Shown here: positions 1 through 8,936 of the stretch, one piece after another
Layout: every line of letters begins with the position of its first letter
Numbering within the stretch: the stretch's first letter is position 1
NCBI GenBank assembly: GCA_903919145.1
Contig: CAIXGW010000357.1
Span: 52,402-116,401, forward strand
Length of the DNA: 64,000 nucleotides
Reading direction: 5' to 3'
Source: an uncultured Myxococcales bacterium
GTDB taxonomy: Bacteria > Myxococcota_A > UBA9042
Program-made: the position numbers and the translations under genes
The notes under the pieces: model-generated
Database searches by the model: none
Told to the model about the DNA's origin: nothing
The model's input: the letters and a program-made list of their open reading frames with translations, nothing else

Positions 1-1
1 T

Positions 2-1366
2 GCCCCCCAGGACGCCGCCGCAGATGCCATCCAACCAACGGATCTTGCTGACACCGATCCGGGCGACGCGCCGTCAGCAGACAGCAGCGACCCCGGCGAC
101 GCTGCCGCTGATGGGCTCGACCCAGGCGATGGCGGCTTGGATGCGCCTGCGCCCGACAGCGCCGGCCCAGATGCTGCGGATGGCACCCCCGGTGCCGATG
201 CTTGGGTCGACGGCGGCAGCTCTGACGTGCCCGGCTGCAAGCTCGCCGGCGATTGCGACGACGGCAATGCCTGCACCTTTACCGATGCCTGCACGCTGGC
301 TGGCGCCTGCGTGGGGGCCGCGGGCAATTGCGACGACGGCAACCCCTGCACCAATGATGGCTGCGACCCCAAGTCCGGCTGCACCTTTCCGGCCAACACC
401 GCCGCCTGCGATGACAAGAATCCCTGCACCGACAAAGACACCTGCGGCGGCGGCAAGTGCCAGGCCGGCAGTGCCGCCAAGTGCGACGACGGCAACGCTT
501 GCACCGATCAGACCTGCGACCCGGCCAAGGGCGGCTGTGTGTTCACCAGCAATAGCGCGACCTGCGAAGACGGCAACTCTTGCACCCTGCCCGACAAGTG
601 CACCGTCGGCAAGTGCGTCTCTGGGGCCTTGGTCACCTGCGATGACAAGAACGCCTGCACCAGCGATACCTGCGATGCCGTCAAAGGCTGCACCTTTGCC
701 CCCACCAACGCGTGCGACGACCAGAACCCGTGCACCAACGACTCCTGCAACAGCCAGAGCGGCGCCTGCACCAACGCGCCCATCGCCGGGTGCTGCGAGG
801 TGGGCAAGGTCTTGTACCAGCAGAGTTTCGACAGCGGTCCCCCCACCGAGCTGGCCACCGCCAACAACTCAGGGCTGGCCAAGAAGGGCTGCCAGGTGTG
901 GGACCCGGCAGATTTGGCCAAGTCCGCAAAAGGCGTGCTGTATTTTGGCGACCCGTACACCAAAAACTACGAATTTGCCCAGCCCGGCGTCAGCACCGCG
1001 ACGGTGAGCCTGCCGCCGCTGCCGCCGACGGGCGCCAAGACCTTGAAACTGCAGATCGCCATCGATGTAGAAGGCTATCTGGAGTACGACAAGGTGTGGA
1101 TCACCGTCGAAGCCAACGGCAAGCCAGCCGTGCAGCTGTGGGACAAGAGCAAGCTGGGCGCCAACAGCAAGTGCGGATCGTCGTCCTCCCTGAATTGCGT
1201 GCAGTTTACCGCGCTGACCTGGTACCAGGTGCAAGTTCCCTGGCCCACTGGCTACAGCCAAAATGCCCAGATCAAGCTGCACTTTGACGCGGTCGACAAT
1301 GGCTACAACACCGGCAAGGGCGTGTTTGTCGACGACCTGCAGGTCGTGCAAGCCACCTGCAATTGA
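2..1366 (+). CDS. Cys-rich Dictyostelium-repeat surface protein, 5' end outside window
   Basis: The reading frame is open from the first base of the window, so the true start lies upstream; about 454 codons are visible. The first 75 or so residues are Asp/Ala/Pro/Gly-rich, like the linker that follows the lipobox in other lipoproteins of this window. About seven repeats follow (visible residues 79-265) of the type CDDGNPCTxDxCDxxxGxC, which resembles the Dictyostelium slime-mould repeat of extracellular matrix proteins (PF00526 from memory). The C-terminal 185 residues look like a beta-sandwich (motifs VLYFGD, DKVWITVE, GVFVDDLQV) and resemble the end of the protein at 8933-11891. It is probably secreted and disulphide-rich; its ligand is unknown. 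Its stop overlaps the start of the reductase gene at 1363. Confidence 0.85.
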   Translation, partial: APQDAAADAIQPTDLADTDPGDAPSADSSDPGDAAADGLDPGDGGLDAPAPDSAGPDAADGTPGADAWVDGGSSDVPGCKLAGDCDDGNACTFTDACTLAGACVGAAGNCDDGNPCTNDGCDPKSGCTFPANTAACDDKNPCTDKDTCGGGKCQAGSAAKCDDGNACTDQTCDPAKGGCVFTSNSATCEDGNSCTLPDKCTVGKCVSGALVTCDDKNACTSDTCDAVKGCTFAPTNACDDQNPCTNDSCNSQSGACTNAPIAGCCEVGKVLYQQSFDSGPPTELATANNSGLAKKGCQVWDPADLAKSAKGVLYFGDPYTKNYEFAQPGVSTATVSLPPLPPTGAKTLKLQIAIDVEGYLEYDKVWITVEANGKPAVQLWDKSKLGANSKCGSSSSLNCVQFTALTWYQVQVPWPTGYSQNAQIKLHFDAVDNGYNTGKGVFVDDLQVVQATCN

Positions 1367-2217
1367 GCGAGGTTGCGGTGGAGCTGCCCTACACGCTGAC
1401 CCGGCCTCTGCTGGCGCGGGTGGCAGAGAACCGCCGGCTGACGGCCCCTGGCAACCCGAGCGATGTCCGCCACGTGGTGCTGGAATTCGCCAGAGATGCA
1501 CTGGCTTTTCAAGAAGGTCAGGCCGTGGGCGTGCCACCGCCGGGTCTGAATCAGCGCGGGCGGCCGCATCCACCGCGGTTGTTTTCGGTCGCTTCAGCGC
1601 GCGACGGCGAGTACGGCGATGGGCAGTCGCTGGCTCTGACCGTCAAGCGCTTCTTTGGCCAGGACCCTGCCACGGGTGCGGCGATTCCAGGGCTGGCCTC
1701 CAATTTCCTGTGCGATTGCGCGGTGGGCGACCAGGTCCGCTTGACCGGGCCGCTGGGCGACCTGCTCAGGATCCCCGACGATGAGCCAGGCCCCCTGCTG
1801 CTGTTTGCCACCGGTACCGGCGTTGCGCCCATGCGCGGTCTGCTGCAGCGGCGGGCCAGGTCGGCGGCGGCGCGCCAGTTTGCCGCAGCCTTGCTCCACG
1901 GCGCGCCAACCGCCGATGACCTGGCGTATTCTCAAGAGTTTGAGCAGCAAGCCCGCGGCGACAGCGGCCTTGCCTACCTCACGGCGCGCTCGCGCGAGCA
2001 GACCGACAACGCGGGTCAGCGCCTGTATGTTGGGCAGCTGGCTTTGAACCACCGCGATCAGCTGGCGCCGCTGCTGGCGCATCCGGCGCTGCAGGTGCTG
2101 GTGTGCGGGGTGCGCGGCATGGAGGAAGGGGTCGAGCGGGCGATCGCTGCCATAGGCGGGGAGGATCGGCTCGCTAGGTTGAGGGCTGAGGGCCGCTGGC
2201 GGGTAGAGGTCTACTAG
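1363..2217 (+). CDS. Plant-type ferredoxin--NADP(+) reductase
   Basis: A 284-residue flavoprotein that should move electrons between NADPH and ferredoxin in the cytoplasm. Visible family marks are the FAD-binding RLFSVAS (72-78), SNFLCD (113-118), the NADP-binding FATGTGVAPMRG (148-159), a late VCGVRGMEEG, and the C-terminal RWRVEVY ending in the aromatic residue that stacks on FAD in plant-type enzymes. The N-terminal DVRHVVLEF stretch is typical of the FNR/BoxA branch. The start is TTG at 1363, inside a TTGA overlap with the preceding stop; an in-frame GTG at 1378 is an alternative. The tight overlap suggests translational coupling to the Cys-repeat surface protein, an odd partner for a cytosolic reductase. 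Confidence 0.88.
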   Translation: MSEVAVELPYTLTRPLLARVAENRRLTAPGNPSDVRHVVLEFARDALAFQEGQAVGVPPPGLNQRGRPHPPRLFSVASARDGEYGDGQSLALTVKRFFGQDPATGAAIPGLASNFLCDCAVGDQVRLTGPLGDLLRIPDDEPGPLLLFATGTGVAPMRGLLQRRARSAAARQFAAALLHGAPTADDLAYSQEFEQQARGDSGLAYLTARSREQTDNAGQRLYVGQLALNHRDQLAPLLAHPALQVLVCGVRGMEEGVERAIAAIGGEDRLARLRAEGRWRVEVY

Positions 2218-2268
2218 AGCCCCTGGCGCGGAACTCAGCCGGCCCCAGCGAAACCGCAGCAAAGAAAG

Positions 2269-2748
2269 CTACTCCGCGTGCAAACGCGGATCCTTCGGCC
2301 CGCTGACCTTCTGCACCTCGACCCCGTGCTCCTCCAGGTACGAACAGCCATTGGCGCCGCCATACCCGCCGTCGACCACAATCACCCGGGTGATCCCGGC
2401 GTGATGGATCAGCTTGGCGCACATCATGCACGGCTCGCCGGTGACGATGATCCAGCCGCCGGCCGTCGCCACGCCGCTGGCCGCAGCGTTGCAGATGACA
2501 TTCATCTCGGCGTGGTGGCAGCCGATCTCCATCCTCTCGCCCGAGGGGATGCCCATGGTGTCGCGCAGGCAGACGTCGCCGCCGCACAGCTCGCCGCCGC
2601 CGCGCGGGCCACCGTTGTAGCCGTCCATCAAGATGACGTTGCGGCGCGGGTCCAGCAGCAGCGCGCCAAACTTGCGCCGCGGGCAATTCGACGCCTGTGC
2701 CAAAGCGAGACACTGTTCGAGACGAATGCGCAAGTGCTTGTCTTTCAT
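2269..2748 (-). CDS. Deoxycytidylate deaminase-family protein
   Basis: A 159-residue zinc deaminase. The zinc and catalytic motifs are HAE (79-81) and PCMMC (106-110), in the order and spacing of dCMP/ComE-type deaminases. The extra Cys/His residues between residues 50 and 79 (ELCGGDVC, CHH) match the insert that often binds a second zinc in dCMP deaminases. The expected reaction is dCMP to dUMP, feeding dTMP synthesis; a tRNA or other cytidine substrate is less likely because of the insert. It is divergent from htpG and single. The ATG at 2748 is preceded on the minus strand by AGGAGATATT. Confidence 0.85.
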   Translation of the reverse strand: MKDKHLRIRLEQCLALAQASNCPRRKFGALLLDPRRNVILMDGYNGGPRGGGELCGGDVCLRDTMGIPSGERMEIGCHHAEMNVICNAAASGVATAGGWIIVTGEPCMMCAKLIHHAGITRVIVVDGGYGGANGCSYLEEHGVEVQKVSGPKDPRLHAE

Positions 2749-2826
2749 AATATCTCCTGCTCGGCGGCGCTGCGTTTTGGCGATTTTGCTGGCCCGCCGA
2801 GTCTAACCCGGGCCGAGCGGCCTTGA

Positions 2827-2839
2827 CAGCGCGGCGCTG
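2827..2839. promoter_or_regulatory. Inverted repeat CAGCGC-G-GCGCTG upstream of htpG
   Basis: A perfect 6-bp inverted repeat with a one-base centre sits 74 bp before the htpG start. It overlaps the last bases of TTGACA (2823-2828), the consensus -35 hexamer, although no good -10 follows at 17 bp. The arms share CAGCG/CGCTG with the palindrome upstream of groES at 26329. Its role as an operator is inferred. Confidence 0.35.
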
Positions 2840-2912
2840 CCGATTTTCTTTGGCGAGCCACTTTGGCCCCGACGTCTACCCGCCGCCCCGCTGTCTTCCC
2901 CAAGGAGCCTCC

Positions 2913-4886
2913 ATGTCAGAGACCCGCCAGTTCCAGGCCTATACCAAGAAGCTCCTCGACCTGATGATCCACAGCATCTACGCCCACAAAGACGTCTTTG
3001 TCAGAGAGCTCATCTCCAACGCGTCGGATGCGATTGACAAGGTGCGCTTTGAAGCCCTGACCAACAGCGAATTGCTGGAGGGCGACGGCGACTTCAAGAT
3101 CAAGCTGTTTCCCAATGCAGAGAAGCACACGCTAAGCATCTCTGACAACGGCATCGGCATGACCTATGACGAGGTGATCGAACACATCGGCACCATCGCC
3201 CGCTCGGGGTCAGAAGCCTTTGCAGAGAAGCTCAAGGCCGCTGGCGGTGACGCGGCAACTCCCGACCTGATTGGCCAGTTTGGCGTGGGCTTCTACTCAG
3301 CGTTCATGGTCGCCAAGAAGGTGACCTTGCACACCTGCAAGGCCGGCGCCGACCACAGCGTCCGCTGGGAGTCCCTGGGCGACGGCGAGTACACCATCGA
3401 GAAGGGCGACAAGACCCGCCGCGGCACCACGATTACCCTGTATCTGCGCGACAAAGAAGCCCCGCGGGTAGAGGGCGAAGAGGACGAGGACCACGAAGTC
3501 TTCAACCAGGACAGCTACAGCGACACCTGGACCATCAAGCGCATTGTCAAGAAGTACTCTGACTTCATTGCATTTCCGATCGTAATGGACGTCGAGAAGC
3601 ACGAGCACGAGCGCGACGAGGAAGGCAACGTCGTCGAAGGCGGCAAGTCAGAGACCAAGATCGTCGAAGAGCAGATCAACTCTGGCAAGGCCCTGTGGAC
3701 GCGGCAGTCGAGCTCGATCGAGAAGGAAGAGTACAGCGCCTTCTACAAGCACCTCTCGCGCGACTGGACCGATCCGGCCGACACCCTGCACTTCCACGTC
3801 GAAGGCGCCCAGGAATGGACGGCGCTGCTCTTTGTGCCAGAGAAGGCGCCCTTTGACCTGTACTCTCGCGAGCCCAAGCGCGGCCTGCAGCTGTACATCA
3901 AGCGCGTGTTCATTGGCGAAGACATCAAGGAGCTGGTGCCCGAGCACTTCCGCTTTCTCAAGGGTCTGGTCGACTCGGCCGATCTGCCGCTCAACGTGTC
4001 GCGAGAGACGGTGCAGCAGGACCGCCAGGTGCCGCTCATCCGCAAGCGCATTGCCACCAAGGTGACCAGCCACTTCAAGGACATGCTCAGCAAGGACCGC
4101 GCTGGCTATGAGAAGCTGTGGGTCGAGCTGGGCCAGTGCATCAAAGAGGGCTTCCACTACGAGCCGGCCAGCAAAGACAAGCTGGCCGACATTGTGTTGG
4201 TCCGCAGCACCCACGGCCCGGGCTGGACCACGCTGGCCGAAGTCGCGGCGCGCAAGCAAGAAGGCCAGACGGCCATCTACTACCTGACGGGAGACAAGCT
4301 CGACGTGCTGCAAAACGCCCCGCAGCTTGAGGTTTTCCGCAAGCGCGACGTCGAAGTGCTGCTGCTGCCTGACCCGGTGGACGAGATCATGGTCGCCGCG
4401 CTGGAGAAGTACGCCGACCTGCCGATCAAGTCGGCCGCCAAGGGCGAGCTGGACGGCCTGCCAGAGAGCGCCGAAGCCGCCGAGCACAAGAAAGAGCAAG
4501 AGGGCACCTACAAGCCATTGGTCGAGCGCCTGAGCAAGCTACTGGCCGACCAGGTCAAGGAAGTGCGGATCTCCGAGCGCCTGACCGACAGCGCAGTGTG
4601 CCTGGTCAGCGAAGAGAACGGCTTGTCTGCCCAGTACGAGCGCATGCTGCAGGCGATGGGCCAAGACGTGCCCGTGCAGAAGCGCGTGTTGGAGGTCAAC
4701 CCGGACCACGGGCTCATCCAGGCCCTGGCGGCCCTGGCAGAGCGAGACAAGTCCGACGAGCGGCTGGGCGACTACGCCGAGATGCTGCTGGATCAAGCGC
4801 TGCTGGCCGAAGGCGCGCCGCTCAAGAACCCGGCGAAGTTCGCCCAGCGCATCGCTGGCGTGATGGCCGCGGCGGTTGGGCACTAG
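2913..4886 (+). CDS. htpG: Molecular chaperone HtpG (Hsp90)
   Basis: A 657-residue cytosolic Hsp90 homologue, near the usual 620-650. The GHKL ATPase domain shows ELISNASDAIDK (about 28-39), DNGIGM (about 78) and GQFGVGFYSAF (about 118); the middle domain shows the RGLQLYIKRVFI and PLNVSRETVQQD stretches. The start chosen is ATG 2913, with AAGGAG six bases upstream; an earlier in-frame start would add about 30 residues that do not resemble the family. It helps fold client proteins under stress. Neighbouring clpS-clpA and the groES-groEL pair further on make the window rich in proteostasis genes. Repeat copy A lies just past its stop. Confidence 0.97.
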   Translation: MSETRQFQAYTKKLLDLMIHSIYAHKDVFVRELISNASDAIDKVRFEALTNSELLEGDGDFKIKLFPNAEKHTLSISDNGIGMTYDEVIEHIGTIARSGSEAFAEKLKAAGGDAATPDLIGQFGVGFYSAFMVAKKVTLHTCKAGADHSVRWESLGDGEYTIEKGDKTRRGTTITLYLRDKEAPRVEGEEDEDHEVFNQDSYSDTWTIKRIVKKYSDFIAFPIVMDVEKHEHERDEEGNVVEGGKSETKIVEEQINSGKALWTRQSSSIEKEEYSAFYKHLSRDWTDPADTLHFHVEGAQEWTALLFVPEKAPFDLYSREPKRGLQLYIKRVFIGEDIKELVPEHFRFLKGLVDSADLPLNVSRETVQQDRQVPLIRKRIATKVTSHFKDMLSKDRAGYEKLWVELGQCIKEGFHYEPASKDKLADIVLVRSTHGPGWTTLAEVAARKQEGQTAIYYLTGDKLDVLQNAPQLEVFRKRDVEVLLLPDPVDEIMVAALEKYADLPIKSAAKGELDGLPESAEAAEHKKEQEGTYKPLVERLSKLLADQVKEVRISERLTDSAVCLVSEENGLSAQYERMLQAMGQDVPVQKRVLEVNPDHGLIQALAALAERDKSDERLGDYAEMLLDQALLAEGAPLKNPAKFAQRIAGVMAAAVGH

Positions 4887-4888
4887 TC

Positions 4889-5030
4889 CGCCAAACCCCA
4901 AGTTCGTTCGGCGTTCCGCAACGGACGTGGTTTGGGGTACGGAAAAAGACCCAGCAGTAGTAGCCAAGGCCCGTGAACAAGAACCGGGTGTAACCCGGAT
5001 CGAATTAACGGCCTTGGGTACTAGCAGCAC
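4889..5030 (+). repeat. Dispersed structured element, copy A
   Basis: It fills the gap between the convergent genes htpG and the DksA-like gene. Its 5' part has a small hairpin (CGTTCCG-CAA-CGGACG, one bulge) and pairing CCCCAA (4896-4901) with TTGGGG (4932-4937). A conserved block GGTTTGGGGTACGGAAAAA follows. The 3' part is a long stem: TAGTA-g-CCAAGGCC (4958-4971) pairs with GGCCTTGG-g-TACTA (5010-5023), enclosing a hairpin CCGGGT-GTA-ACCCGG (4984-4998). The same order of blocks recurs near 12.3, 42.6, 48.4 and, more weakly, 63.9 kb. There is no T-run, so it is not a standard intrinsic terminator. Confidence 0.7.
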
Positions 5031-5378
5031 CTACCCGCGCTTGGCCTGACAGTCCCCGCAGTCCTCGATCCACGGCGTGTCATCCAGGGCTCCGTAGGGA
5101 AAGGCGACGCCGCAGCTCTGGCACTTGCCCCACTGGTCGGTGCCCAGCCGCCGCTGAGCCGCGCTGATCTGGTTGAGAAACCGCCGCAACCTCTCGACCG
5201 GCTTCTCGCCCGGCTTGCCCTCTCCAGGCAGGTCCATCGTTGCCAAGGTGGCGTTCTGCTTGGAGAGAAGCTCGGTCAGCTTGGCGTTGACGGCCATGCC
5301 TTTGCGCATGATGTCGCCGCGCCAGCGGGCCAATTGCTCAGGCGTGGGGGGATGAACGGGCGCGGTCGGCATCGGCAA
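5031..5378 (-). CDS. DksA/TraR-type C4 zinc-finger protein
   Basis: A 115-residue protein with a helical N-terminal part (about 15-80) and a C-terminal C4 zinc finger: Cys86-x2-Cys89 and Cys107-x2-Cys110. This is the layout of the TraR/DksA family, which reaches through the RNA polymerase secondary channel and alters initiation with or without ppGpp. The acidic tip residues that DksA uses are not obvious, and the coiled coil is short, so it is closer to a TraR- or YocK-like relative than to DksA itself. It converges with htpG. Confidence 0.7.
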   Translation of the reverse strand: MPMPTAPVHPPTPEQLARWRGDIMRKGMAVNAKLTELLSKQNATLATMDLPGEGKPGEKPVERLRRFLNQISAAQRRLGTDQWGKCQSCGVAFPYGALDDTPWIEDCGDCQAKRG

Positions 5379-5557
5379 CCTCTTGAAGCGGGGGACCGGC
5401 AGGATGGCACGCGCCGCGCGAGCTTGCCATGGCAGTTCGCTGCTTGAGGGCCGCCCGGCTTGCCTCTGCCGCCGCCTGTCCTATGCTGACTTGCGCTGAA
5501 CCGCGCGGCGCCGACAACGCGATCGGCGCGCGCCTTCTCCAACCCAACGGCTTGCCT

Positions 5558-5881
5558 ATGTCCAACCCCAAGGATCAGAACCGCGACGACCAGGGCGTGC
5601 TCTTGGCCACCCGACCGCGCGTCAAGCGGCCTACGCTCTACAACGTGCTGCTGCACAATGACGATTACACCACCCAAGAGCTGGTCGTCGAAGTGCTGAA
5701 GACCTTCTTTGGCAAGAGCGAAGCCGAGGCCATGACCATCATGCTCACCGTGCACCACAAGGGCATGGGCGTGGCCGGCACCTACTCCAAAGACGTGGCC
5801 GAGTCCAAGGTCGCCCAAGTCACCGATTTTGCGCGGGCCAATGGTGCTCCGCTCAAGCTCACCGTCGAACCCGCTACCTGA
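5558..5881 (+). CDS. clpS: ATP-dependent Clp protease adaptor ClpS
   Basis: A 107-residue adaptor that delivers N-degron substrates to ClpA. The family core LLHNDDYTTQELVVEVL (about 31-47) and VHHKG (about 65-69) supply the N-end-residue pocket and ClpA contact; the first 25 residues are the flexible tail. ATG 5558 is the start that begins this tail; an upstream in-frame start would add unrelated sequence. clpA follows after seven bases, so the two are one operon, the usual arrangement. Confidence 0.96.
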   Translation: MSNPKDQNRDDQGVLLATRPRVKRPTLYNVLLHNDDYTTQELVVEVLKTFFGKSEAEAMTIMLTVHHKGMGVAGTYSKDVAESKVAQVTDFARANGAPLKLTVEPAT

Positions 5882-5888
5882 GGCCCCC

Positions 5889-8297
<2,409 letters not shown>

Positions 8298-8318
8298 AGA
8301 CTGCGGGGCTTGCTGCCG

Positions 8319-8936
8319 CTACCGCCCCAGCGCCCGCGCCACAGCATCCACCAGCACAGCGTCTTCTGGCAGCAGCGCCTTGCCGTCGCGGCCCAGCGGC
8401 GGCACGACCACGCAGCCCAGATTGGCCAGCCGCGCCAAAGACTCTCGCAAGATCGCGTTGACCATGCTGCCGTGCATCGTCGGCGCCAGCACAATCCGCG
8501 CCCTGCCCGCCTCTTGCAGCCCCAGGGCGCTGGCCAGCGTGGTGGTCACTGCGTTGTCGGCAATGCCCGCGGCCAGCTTGTTGAGCGTCGAGTAGGTCGC
8601 CGGCGCCACCAGGTACACGTCCATGGCCCGCTCAACGTGCTGCGCGCGGCCATCCAGCGCAGAGACCAGCGGCTGCAGCGTGGTCCACTCCAGGGCATCG
8701 CGGGTCACAAACTGCAGGGCCGCTGGCGTGGCATAGGCGTACACCTCCGCACCCGCACGGCGCAATTCGCGGGCCAGCGCCGGGGTGCGAAACGCGGCAA
8801 TCCCGCCGGTCACCAGCAGCGCCACGGCTTTGCCGGCCAGCCGGTCTGACGTCATCGCCAGCGCGCGGTCGCCATCCAGCAGCTCGCCCAGAGCCCAGCG
8901 AAAATCGTCTGGCCCTGCGGCCGTGGGCCCGGTCAT
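8319..8936 (-). CDS. CoaC-like (HFCD family) flavoprotein
   Basis: A 205-residue flavoprotein of the phosphopantothenoylcysteine decarboxylase fold. FMN-site motifs are TGGIAAFRTP (43-52) and APATYSTLNKLAAG (111-124), and His100 sits where the family's catalytic His is expected. The substrate-clamp motif PxMNxxMW of true CoaC reads PTMHGSM (152-158), so the key Asn is replaced by His. No CoaB (ligase) half follows. It may decarboxylate a different cysteine-like substrate or serve another flavin role. Its ATG overlaps the stop of the Cys-repeat lipoprotein gene by ATGA. Confidence 0.75.
   Translation of the reverse strand: MTGPTAAGPDDFRWALGELLDGDRALAMTSDRLAGKAVALLVTGGIAAFRTPALARELRRAGAEVYAYATPAALQFVTRDALEWTTLQPLVSALDGRAQHVERAMDVYLVAPATYSTLNKLAAGIADNAVTTTLASALGLQEAGRARIVLAPTMHGSMVNAILRESLARLANLGCVVVPPLGRDGKALLPEDAVLVDAVARALGR

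Noticed and set aside
2780..2830. Possible sixth copy of the dispersed element (CTAACCCGG...GCGGCCTTG)
   Set aside because: Only the 3' blocks resemble it; the TTTGGGG block and pairing arms are absent.
4889..5030. Bidirectional intrinsic terminator as sole explanation of element copy A
   Set aside because: No T-run follows the stem on either strand, and the same element occurs between co-directional genes (copies B and E).
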